Source of the DNA: JAVXNW01 sp036645575
GTDB lineage: Bacteria; Bacillota; Clostridia; Christensenellales; Aristaeellaceae
Direction: 5' to 3'
Length of the DNA: 26,472 nucleotides
NCBI GenBank assembly: GCA_036645575.1
Contig: JAVXNW010000027.1
Coordinates: 1-26,472, forward strand
The position numbers and the translations under genes are program-made. The notes beneath the pieces are model-generated. The model searched no databases. It was not told where the DNA came from and worked only from the letters and a program-made list of their open reading frames with translations. This document shows, in pieces, positions 14,981-21,946 of this stretch (its first letter is position 1; the number at the start of each line of letters is the position of its first letter).

Positions 14981-16255
14981 TTACTTTTTGGTCAGTCGCT
15001 CGAGGCCGCCCAGGTAGGGCCTGAGCACCTCCGGGACGATGACCGAGCCGTCTCCCTGCTGGAACTGCTCGACGATCGCGGGGATCAGGCGGCTGGTCGC
15101 AAGGCCGGAGCCGTTGAGCGTGTGCGCAAACTCCAGTTTTTTGGATTCGGTGCGGCGCACGCGGATGTTGCCACGGCGCGCCTGATAGTCCTGTGCGTTG
15201 GAGACCGAGGAGCACTCCTTGTACTCGTTCATCGACGGAATCCACAGCTCGATGTCGTAGGTGGTCGCCATCGAGGCGGAGCAGTCGCCCGCCGCGAGCT
15301 TGGACAGGCGGTAGTGAAGACCCAGGCCTTCTACCAGCGCGCACGCCTTGCGGATCAATTCCTTGAGCATTGCGGGGCTTTGCTCGGGCGTGGTGTAGCC
15401 AAACATCTCCACCTTGTTGAACTGGTGGCCGCGGATCATGCCGCGCTCGCTGGCGCGATAAGCGCCCGCCTCGCGCCGATAGCAGGGCGTGTAGGCAAAC
15501 AGCTTGCGCGGAAGGTCGGCCTCCTCCAGAATTTCGCCGCGGTACAGGTTGATCAGCGCGGTCTCGGCGGTGGGCAGCATGAAGCGGAACGTGTCCTCGT
15601 CGAGCTTGTAGACGTCCTCTTCGAATTTCGGGAACTGACCGGCCGTCAGCCCGCACTCGTATGTCAGCATGTGGGGCGGCAGCATGAAGGTGTAGCCGTC
15701 CTGAATATGGGTGGCGATGAAGTAGTTGAGCAGCGCCCACTCGAGCTGCGCGCCGATGCCGGTGTACAGCCAGTAGCCGTTTCCGCCCATCTTGACGCCG
15801 CGCTCGTAGTCGATGAGGCCCAGATCCAGGCACAGATCGACGTGGTTCTTGGGCTCGTACGGGAAGACCGGCTTTTCGCCATAGACGCTCACGACCTGGT
15901 TGTTCTCCTTGCCGCCCGCGATCACGTCGTCGGCCGGGAGGTTCGGGAGCGCCAAGAGGAACTTGCGGATCTTTTCCTCGAGCGCGTTCTGCTCCTCGTC
16001 CATTTCCTTGACCTGATCGGACATCTCCTTGAGGCTGGCCATCAGTTCGGTCGTGTCAAGGCCTTGCTTTTTGAAAAGCGGAATCTCCTTGCTCTTTTTG
16101 TTGCGCTCCGCCTTGACGGCCTCGTTTTCCTGGAGCAGCTCGCGACGGCGCGCGTCCCAGGAAAGCAATTCGCTTAGGTCTACGTCGTATTCGCGCTTCT
16201 TGAGCGCCGCAACCACCATCTCCGGTTGAAGGCGTATCAGGTTTAGGTCAAGCAT
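14981..16255 (-). CDS. serS: Seryl-tRNA synthetase
   Basis: Charges tRNA-Ser with serine. The 424-residue protein has the N-terminal long antiparallel coiled coil (about residues 30-105, KAERNKKSKEIPLFKKQG...KEMDEEQNALEEKI), then the class II catalytic core: motif 2 in CYRREAGAYRASERGMIRGHQF, the serine-pocket region ECSSVSNAQDYQARRGNIR, and motif 3 in NGSGLATSRLIPAIVEQFQ. Length is normal for the family. The ATG at 16255 is chosen because GGAGG lies 8 bases upstream; the ATG at 16261 would be too close to it. A T-box leader and strong promoter precede the gene. A HAD phosphatase follows immediately. Confidence 0.97.
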   Translation of the reverse strand: MLDLNLIRLQPEMVVAALKKREYDVDLSELLSWDARRRELLQENEAVKAERNKKSKEIPLFKKQGLDTTELMASLKEMSDQVKEMDEEQNALEEKIRKFLLALPNLPADDVIAGGKENNQVVSVYGEKPVFPYEPKNHVDLCLDLGLIDYERGVKMGGNGYWLYTGIGAQLEWALLNYFIATHIQDGYTFMLPPHMLTYECGLTAGQFPKFEEDVYKLDEDTFRFMLPTAETALINLYRGEILEEADLPRKLFAYTPCYRREAGAYRASERGMIRGHQFNKVEMFGYTTPEQSPAMLKELIRKACALVEGLGLHYRLSKLAAGDCSASMATTYDIELWIPSMNEYKECSSVSNAQDYQARRGNIRVRRTESKKLEFAHTLNGSGLATSRLIPAIVEQFQQGDGSVIVPEVLRPYLGGLERLTKK

Positions 16256-16275
16256 GGTCATATCCTCCTTATTGA

Positions 16276-16501
16276 TAAAAAAACGCCCCTGCAAAAAACA
16301 TGCAGGGACGGGTAAACGACCCGCGGTGCCACCCCGTTTGGACGCGCAAGCATCCCACTCAACTTGAGGCGCTGTACCGGGCGCATCCCGCCGGACTCGT
16401 CGTCCGAAAGCTCCCGGGTGGAAAGCAACCGCCTCTTCGCCGATTCGCACCGACCATCGGCTCTCTGATGGAAAAGGCAGCACCCGTCCCGTTCTTGGCT
16501 C
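16276..16501 (-). promoter_or_regulatory. T-box leader (serine-responsive) of serS
   Basis: On the minus strand the T-box sequence GGGGTGGCACCGCGG (16321-16335) matches the consensus and is followed by a terminator hairpin with seven T residues, ending 20 bases before the start codon. Upstream is the stem I part with the AGAGAG...GGTCGGTGCGAATC element typical of these leaders and a GGGAGC segment on the 3' side of stem I. A likely specifier codon is UCC (16420-16422, followed by A), which codes for serine and fits the gene controlled. Uncharged tRNA-Ser would stabilise the antiterminator and allow serS transcription. The motif is certain; the specifier position is inferred. Confidence 0.93.
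16277..16310 (-). terminator. T-box regulated terminator
   Basis: Minus strand: CCCTGCA and TGCAGGG (16301-16307 with 16287-16293) form the stem, extended by a few outer pairs, followed by a run of seven T (16277-16283). Its 5' side lies next to the antiterminator sequence. Confidence 0.85.
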
Positions 16502-16507
16502 ACCTCT

Positions 16508-16535
16508 ATTATACCATATTTCGCGCGGGACGCAA
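16508..16535 (-). promoter_or_regulatory. serS promoter
   Basis: Minus strand: -35 TTGCGT (16530-16535), 16-base spacer, perfect -10 TATAAT (16508-16513). Transcription would start near 16501, just where the T-box leader begins. Confidence 0.75.
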
Positions 16536-16615
16536 GAAAATCCGAACAAAAGGCGCATCATTTAACAAACCGTCCGTTTTAGCGCCGAAAACTCGAATGC
16601 ACACATACTTTTATC

Positions 16616-16644
16616 GTGACTTTGCCGTGGTTTTCTGCTATCAT
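16616..16644 (+). promoter_or_regulatory. Probable promoter of the methyltransferase-serC-serA operon
   Basis: -10 TATCAT (16639-16644) and -35 GTGACT (16616-16621) with a 17-base spacer, 45 bases before the GTG start. Both boxes are moderate. No T-box or other leader element lies between it and the gene. Confidence 0.5.
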
Positions 16645-16688
16645 AGAGCATATGATGCCGGGATTATCGGAGCAGGGAGGCGAAAGCC

Positions 16689-17942
16689 GTGGAACTGGAT
16701 CAGGTGCCGACGCGGTGCGAGAGGCAACTTGGCGAAGGCGCGCCGGGCACGTTCTATCTGGGCGACGTCGTCGCGCTGCTTGCGGAGCTTGTGCAGAAGT
16801 ACGCGGGACAGGTGCAGACGGTCTACATGGATCCGCCATTTCTGACTGGGAAACAGTTTTCGATGCGCATGAAGGTGGGCGAAAAGGACTGGAAGGCGGG
16901 CACCGCGTCGCTTGTTCAGACCGCCTACGTGGATAATCTCGAAAAGGATGAATATTTTAGGATGATGCGCGCGGTGCTGGAGGCGGTGCACGAGATGCTT
17001 TCCCCGACGGGGCTACTCTTTTTGCACATCGACTATCGGGCGCACCCGCACTTCCGGCTGATGCTGGACGAGATATTCGGGGAAGAGAATTTGCTCAACG
17101 AGATCGTGTGGGCGTACCAGACCGGCGGACGCGCGCGCAAGCACTTCAGCCGCAAGCACGACACGATCCTGTTTTACCGAAAGGGCGCGCGCTACTATTT
17201 CGATTTAAAATCGACGGGCGAGGTGAAGCCCGACACGCGCACCAACCACATGAAAAAGCACGTGGACCCGGACGGGCGCGTCTACCGCTCGATCCGCTCG
17301 GGCGGCAAGGTATATACCTACTACGACGACGACCCGGTCTACCCCAGCGACGTCTGGGACGACGTGAGCCATTTGCAGCAAAAGGACCCGCAGCGAACCG
17401 GGTACGACACGCAAAAGCCCCTTCGCCTGCTCGAGCGGATCATCAGGTGTTCGAGCAGGCCGGGCGATTTGGTCATGGACCTGTTCGCCGGATCGGGCAC
17501 CACGCTGGAGGCGGCGCACGCGCTGGGCAGGCGGTTTGTGGGCGTGGATCAGAGCCTGCTTTCGCTGTATGTGATCAGGCGCAGGCTTTGCGGCGCGCCG
17601 GTCGAATACCATGCGGGCGACTGCCCGGGCGCGCCGATTGTCTCGGCGCGGGCGCTGATCGGGGTCGGCTATTACGAGGTGGAGCTGACTGCGTTTCAGA
17701 TGGAGAAGGGCGTGGCGGCGCGGGTGATGAGCGACTTTGAGGCGCTGGACAATTGGTCGGTTGGGTATTTGCGCGACGGGGCCTATTGCCCGCTTGCGCA
17801 GGAGTGGCGGGCGCGCTCGGCGCCTGCGCTTACGCTGAAGCTCAGATTACCGGTGCTGACCGGCACGCCGGTATTGCGCGTGGGCGATGTGCTGGGTCGC
17901 TATTTTTATTATGGACTGGACAAGGACGGTATGGAGATTTAA
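16689..17942 (+). CDS. Orphan beta-class DNA methyltransferase (N6-adenine or N4-cytosine)
   Basis: Methylates a base amino group in DNA. Motif IV is DPPF at residues 48-51 and the S-adenosylmethionine motif FAGSGTT is at 266-272, so catalytic precedes cofactor motif: the beta arrangement. Family-typical stretches are LFLHIDYRAHPHFRLMLDEIFG (100-130), NLLNEIVWAYQTGGRARKHF, YDTQKPLRLLERII before motif I, and LGRRFVGVDQS after it. Total length is 417 residues; about 110 residues after the core (from ~305) form an extra domain I do not recognise. No restriction enzyme or specificity subunit is nearby. The GTG start follows GGGAGG by 8 bases. The stop overlaps the next ATG (TAATG), and the gene leads an operon with serC and serA. 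Target sequence cannot be predicted. Confidence 0.9.
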   Translation: MELDQVPTRCERQLGEGAPGTFYLGDVVALLAELVQKYAGQVQTVYMDPPFLTGKQFSMRMKVGEKDWKAGTASLVQTAYVDNLEKDEYFRMMRAVLEAVHEMLSPTGLLFLHIDYRAHPHFRLMLDEIFGEENLLNEIVWAYQTGGRARKHFSRKHDTILFYRKGARYYFDLKSTGEVKPDTRTNHMKKHVDPDGRVYRSIRSGGKVYTYYDDDPVYPSDVWDDVSHLQQKDPQRTGYDTQKPLRLLERIIRCSSRPGDLVMDLFAGSGTTLEAAHALGRRFVGVDQSLLSLYVIRRRLCGAPVEYHAGDCPGAPIVSARALIGVGYYEVELTAFQMEKGVAARVMSDFEALDNWSVGYLRDGAYCPLAQEWRARSAPALTLKLRLPVLTGTPVLRVGDVLGRYFYYGLDKDGMEI

Positions 17943-18511
17943 TGAACAACGCGGCAGGGTATATGGGGTATCAACTCAAGGAGCTCATGCGGGACGACGT
18001 GATCGGCTCGATCTTTACCGACCCCAACAATCCCGACGACTTCATTGCGGGCTTTGTTGAGCAGGTGGGCGCGCGCTCGGCGCTGGTCGCCTCGGTGACG
18101 CCGTATGGGAAGATGGACGGCTATTTTGGCGTGCGCTTAGCGGCTGTGCTTGAAGTGCAGTACGACAGCGTATACGCAGAGCGTTTGGATCTACTGATGA
18201 AGATGGATGGGCAAAAGCGCGCGCGGATGGGGATCGGCGAGGACGAGGACGCGCTGGTGTTTTTGCTCACGTACTCCGCCCGCGAGGGGCGCGCGGTGAC
18301 CGTTTGGACCGCGACGGAGAGCTATGCCGGGTTCACCACCAAGGCAAACGACCTGTTTGTCGAAATTGAGCCGGTGGATTTTATGGGACGCAGGTGCCCG
18401 GAGATGACCTTTCGCTTGACCGACATCGAAATGGCGTCGGTTGGCTCAGAGGAAGAACTGATGTATGAACGGCTGGACGACTATCATCACGAAAAACGAG
18501 GGGAGCAATAG
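17942..18511 (+). CDS. Unknown protein with two similar halves
   Basis: Not recognised. The 189-residue acidic protein lacks a signal peptide and membrane segments. Two parts look alike: in the first half VRLAAVLEVQYDS..YAERLDLL (about residues 60-82), in the second FRLTDIEMASVGSEEELMYERLDDY (about 158-182), each preceded by a run of short beta-like strands. The pattern of small beta barrels ending in RL..I.......Y.ERL suggests two Sm/SH3-like folds, but this is only an impression. The ATG overlaps the methyltransferase stop by one base, and serC begins 2 bases after its own stop, so all three are made together. The end is His/Lys/Glu rich (YHHEKRGEQ). Confidence 0.75.
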   Translation: MNNAAGYMGYQLKELMRDDVIGSIFTDPNNPDDFIAGFVEQVGARSALVASVTPYGKMDGYFGVRLAAVLEVQYDSVYAERLDLLMKMDGQKRARMGIGEDEDALVFLLTYSAREGRAVTVWTATESYAGFTTKANDLFVEIEPVDFMGRRCPEMTFRLTDIEMASVGSEEELMYERLDDYHHEKRGEQ

Positions 18512-18513
18512 GC

Positions 18514-19593
18514 ATGGACAGGGTATATAATTTTGCGGCAGGTCCGGCGATGATGCCCTTGGAGGCGCTTCAGACGGCGCAGCAGGAGATGACCGACTTT
18601 GGCGGGACCGGCATGTCCGTCATGGAGATGAGCCATCGCTCAAAACCATATCAGGCGATCTTTGACGAGACCGTCGCGCTTGTGCGGGAACTCATGCAGA
18701 TTCCCGAGACCTATGAAGTGTTGCTGCTTCAGGGCGGGGCGACTGGCCAATTTGCCGCAGTCGCCATGAACCTGATGACGGGATCGGGTCGCGCCGACTA
18801 TATCGACAGCGGAAACTTCGCGCACGGCGCGCTGGTCGAGGCACAAAAATACGGCAGCGTCCACGTGGTCGCGTCCTCGCGCGCGGAAAATTACGCCGGA
18901 ATCCCGAGCTGGGACGAAAAGGACTTCGACCAGGCGGCGGATTATTTTTATATCACCACAAACAACACGATCTACGGCACCCGCTATAGCCGCCTTCCCG
19001 AGACCGGGCGCGTGCCGCTCGTCGCGGACGCCTCGTCCAATATCCTCTCCGAGCCCTACGACATCAACCGATTTGGCGTGTTGTACGCGGGCGCGCAGAA
19101 AAACATCGGGCCTGCGGGCGTGACGCTCGTGATCGTGCGCAAGGACCTGCTGGGTCGCGCGATGAAGGCGACGCCCAAGGTCTTTAACTGGCAGGCGCAG
19201 GCCGAGGCGGGCTCCATGCTCAATACGCCCAGCACCTACCCGATCTATCTGTGCGGCCTGTGCCTCAAGTGGCTCAAAAAGCAGGGCGGCGTTGCGGGGA
19301 TCGAGCGCGTCAACATCGCAAAGGCCCAACTGCTCTACGACCTGCTGGACGAGAGCAAGCGCTTTCACGGCGTGGCGGAAGCGGGCTCGCGCTCGCGGAT
19401 GAACGTGACGTTTAGAACCGGCGACGAGGACCTTGACGCGCAGTTCGTCAAGGCGGCGGCGGCAAAAGGGCTTGTGAACCTGAAGGGACACCGCGCGACG
19501 GGCGGCATGCGCGCCAGCATCTACAACGCGATGCCGGTCGAAGGCGTCGAGGCGCTGGTGAAGTTCATGAAAGAATTTGAAATGGAGCACTGA
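18514..19593 (+). CDS. serC: Phosphoserine aminotransferase
   Basis: Second step of serine synthesis: 3-phosphohydroxypyruvate plus glutamate gives phosphoserine. The 359-residue class V pyridoxal-phosphate enzyme starts with YNFAAGPAMMP as expected, has MSHRSKPY for substrate binding, LLLQGGATGQF for cofactor phosphate binding, and AGAQKNIGPAG with the Schiff-base Lys196. The C-terminal GHRATGGMRASIYNAMP is also diagnostic. Length is normal. GAGGGGAGC stands before the ATG, which lies 2 bases after the previous stop, and serA follows by 2 bases. Confidence 0.97.
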   Translation: MDRVYNFAAGPAMMPLEALQTAQQEMTDFGGTGMSVMEMSHRSKPYQAIFDETVALVRELMQIPETYEVLLLQGGATGQFAAVAMNLMTGSGRADYIDSGNFAHGALVEAQKYGSVHVVASSRAENYAGIPSWDEKDFDQAADYFYITTNNTIYGTRYSRLPETGRVPLVADASSNILSEPYDINRFGVLYAGAQKNIGPAGVTLVIVRKDLLGRAMKATPKVFNWQAQAEAGSMLNTPSTYPIYLCGLCLKWLKKQGGVAGIERVNIAKAQLLYDLLDESKRFHGVAEAGSRSRMNVTFRTGDEDLDAQFVKAAAAKGLVNLKGHRATGGMRASIYNAMPVEGVEALVKFMKEFEMEH

Positions 19594-19595
19594 AA

Positions 19596-20765
19596 ATGTA
19601 TAAAATTCAAACGCTAAACGCCATTTCGCCGGTCTACCACGAGTATCTGTCGGACACGGAATACGAGGTCTCCCCGGCCATAGAAAACCCGGACGCGATC
19701 ATCGTGCGCAGCGCCGACATGCTGGAGATGAAACTCGCGCCTTCTGTCGTCGCAGTCGCGCGCGCGGGCGCGGGCTACAACAACATTCCGGTCGATCGCT
19801 ACGCCGAGGCGGGCGTCGTGGTCTTCAACACCCCCGGCGCGAACGCCAACGCGGTCAAGGAGATGGCGGTCACGGGGCTGCTGTTGGGTTCGCGCGACGT
19901 GGTGGGCGGCATCGAGTGGGTCAAGACCATCAAGGGACAGGGCGCGGAGGTGCCCAAGCTGGTCGAGAAGGGCAAGAAGAAGTTTGCCGGGCCGGAACTG
20001 CGCGGAAAGACGCTGGGCGTCATCGGCCTTGGCGAAGTGGGCGCGCTGGTGGCCAACGCGGGTCGCGCGCTCGACATGAAGGTGCTGGGGTACGATCCCT
20101 ACATCTCGGTAGACCACGCGTGGATGCTCTCCCGCTCGATCGGCCGGGTCAAAAACCAGCTGGAGCTGCTCACGCAGAGCGACTACGTGTCCATCCACGT
20201 GCCGCTGATCAAGGACACGCGCGGAACCTTTGGCGAGGAGCTGTTTAGCCGGATGAAGCGCGGCGCGACGCTGATCAACCTGTCTAGGGCGGAGCTGGTC
20301 GTCAATGAAGACGTGATCGCGGCGCTTCAAAGCGGGCAGCTGCGCGCGTATGTGACCGATTTCCCGCAGGATGAGCTGATTGGCGAAAAGGGCGTCATCT
20401 GCATTCCCCACTTGGGCGCATCCACGCCCGAGTCCGAGGACAACTGCATCATCATGGCGAGCAATCAGCTGGACGCGTACCTAAAGACCGGCACGATCCG
20501 AAACGCGGTCAACTACCCCAACTGCGAATTGGCCGCGCCCGAGGCGCACCGCGTCGCGGTATTGCACGCCAATGTCCCCAACGTCGTGACCGCGCTGACG
20601 GGCGTCCTCTCGCAGTACGGGATCAACATCTCGTCCATGGTCAACAAGTCGCGCGGACAGTTCGCCGTAACGGTGCTGGACCTGGACGACACGTTCTCGC
20701 ATGAGCGCGAGATCCTTGCGCAGATGAAGGCGCTTGACACGGTATATGGCGTGAGGGCTTGGTGA
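19596..20765 (+). CDS. serA: D-3-phosphoglycerate dehydrogenase
   Basis: First committed step of serine synthesis, oxidising 3-phosphoglycerate with NAD. The 389-residue protein has the nucleotide-binding GLGEVG (144-149), with NLSRAE (Arg231), DFPQDE (Glu260) and PHLGAST (His272) as the catalytic triad positions, and a single C-terminal ACT domain (about residues 318-389) likely to sense serine. The extra domain of long SerA forms is absent. The gene begins 2 bases after serC with GGAG in the end of serC as ribosome site. Its TGA overlaps the following ATG (TGATG). Confidence 0.96.
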   Translation: MYKIQTLNAISPVYHEYLSDTEYEVSPAIENPDAIIVRSADMLEMKLAPSVVAVARAGAGYNNIPVDRYAEAGVVVFNTPGANANAVKEMAVTGLLLGSRDVVGGIEWVKTIKGQGAEVPKLVEKGKKKFAGPELRGKTLGVIGLGEVGALVANAGRALDMKVLGYDPYISVDHAWMLSRSIGRVKNQLELLTQSDYVSIHVPLIKDTRGTFGEELFSRMKRGATLINLSRAELVVNEDVIAALQSGQLRAYVTDFPQDELIGEKGVICIPHLGASTPESEDNCIIMASNQLDAYLKTGTIRNAVNYPNCELAAPEAHRVAVLHANVPNVVTALTGVLSQYGINISSMVNKSRGQFAVTVLDLDDTFSHEREILAQMKALDTVYGVRAW

Positions 20766-21580
20766 TGAAATCGACGCCGCACGCGCACACAACGTACGTG
20801 GACGGAATCAATACGCCCCTTGAGATGGCCGAAGCGGCCATCTTGAGGGGCTTTGATTCATTGGGCTTTTCGGAGCATGGCAAGCAGGATTTTGACACGC
20901 GGTATTGCCTGAGCGAGGAGAGCGAGGCGCGCTACCTCGAGGAGGTGGGCGCGCTCAAGGCGCGCTTTGCCGGCACCCTGCCCATTCACGTGGGCGTGGA
21001 GCGCGACGAATACGGGCTGTCGGACAGGAAAAAGCACGAATACGTGATCGGCTCCAAGCACTATTTTTTCGCGCGCGGGCAGCATTACGCGGTGGATGGA
21101 CGGATTGAGGACATCCTCTTGTGCCAGAGCACGCTGTTTTCCGGCGACTGGATTCAGTTTGCCGCGCGCTATTTTTCCGAACTTGCGGACTATGTGAGCG
21201 ACTTTCGCCCCGACATCATCGGCCACTTTGACATCGTGACCAAATACAACGAGGGCGGGGCGCGCTTTGACGAAGCGGACGCGCGGTATTTGGACGCCGG
21301 GTTTTTGGCGCTTGACAGGATGAAAAAGAGCGGCGCGCTCCTTGAGATCAACACCGGCGCGATCGCGCGCGGCTATCGGAGCGCGCCCTACCCGTCGCTT
21401 CGGTTCCTTGCGTATTGGCACGACATCGGCGGAAAGGCGATCCTGGGCAGCGACTGCCACGACGCGCGCAAGCTGGACTGCGCCTTTGATCAGGCGATTG
21501 CCCTTGCCAAGGCGGCAGGCTACGATCACCTCTACGCGCTCGGCCGCGAAAAGACGCTGTTTGAGCGCTACTCGATTTGA
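20765..21580 (+). CDS. PHP-domain phosphatase (histidinol-phosphatase-like)
   Basis: A 271-residue metal-dependent phosphoesterase of the HisK-type histidinol-phosphatase family. Metal-binding motifs are PHAHTT (His6, His8), SEHGK (His39), GVERDE (Glu79), GSKHY (His99), GHFD (His154) and GSDCHD (Asp230, His232). The ATG overlaps the serA stop, so the enzyme is made together with serC and serA rather than with histidine genes, none of which is visible. Since no clear serB is present here, it may act as the phosphoserine phosphatase of the pathway; that is inference from position. TTG and GTG codons at 20759 and 20762 are in frame, but the overlapping ATG is the usual arrangement. Confidence 0.88.
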   Translation: MKSTPHAHTTYVDGINTPLEMAEAAILRGFDSLGFSEHGKQDFDTRYCLSEESEARYLEEVGALKARFAGTLPIHVGVERDEYGLSDRKKHEYVIGSKHYFFARGQHYAVDGRIEDILLCQSTLFSGDWIQFAARYFSELADYVSDFRPDIIGHFDIVTKYNEGGARFDEADARYLDAGFLALDRMKKSGALLEINTGAIARGYRSAPYPSLRFLAYWHDIGGKAILGSDCHDARKLDCAFDQAIALAKAAGYDHLYALGREKTLFERYSI

Positions 21581-21598
21581 CGGGCTAACGTGAAAATC

Positions 21599-21631
21599 AA
21601 AAACGCGCGCCGCTCAGCATGGCGGCGCGCG
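21599..21631 (-). terminator. Minus-strand terminator
   Basis: A 10-bp GC-rich stem (21604-21613 with 21622-21631) with an 8-base loop is followed, on the minus strand, by TTTTTGATTTT. On the plus strand no T run follows. It therefore points to a minus-strand transcript coming from 21632-21946, although it might also stop serine-operon transcripts inefficiently. Confidence 0.65.
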
Positions 21632-21845
21632 CACCTGTCCCCGCGATTGCCCGCCACGCGATTGCGCCGGATCTTTTTGTCCTTGTGGGGCGCTCGATCC
21701 TTAAGTTGACGGAAGGGTGGGCTCGGCCTCGGCGCGGAGTGCGGGAGGGGTACGACGCCTGCGGGCGATCTTCGCTTGCGAGCGGGAAGGTGCCCCACCT
21801 CGCGGGTCAGCTCAGGGCTTCCGCACCTCATCCCCGTATCCTGCC
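21632..21845 (-). ncRNA. Candidate structured RNA in gene-free stretch
   Basis: No convincing coding frame fills 21581-21946. On the minus strand the region is rich in short hairpins (for example CGCTCGCAAGCG, CGCCCGCAGGCG, and GCGGAAG with CTTCCGT at distance) and ends at a good terminator. A GCCCTGAGCTGA element resembles the CCCTGAGCCGA part of E. coli 6S RNA, and the length would fit, but the long rod-like fold of 6S is not obvious. I found no good promoter. It could also be an untranslated leader of the next gene on the plus strand. Confidence 0.33.
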
Positions 21846-21946
21846 ACGATGTTGACACAAAAAATGCGACGAATGCAACTTTCGCGTAGCGACGCGCGTC
21901 TCAAGGATAGCAAAATACCAATTGACACCAGATAAAGGGTGATTGT

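Noticed and set aside
21568..21858. Minus-strand 96-codon frame
   Set aside because: Composition is Arg/Pro-rich, it has no ribosome site, and it overlaps a GC-rich terminator stem; a structured RNA is more likely.
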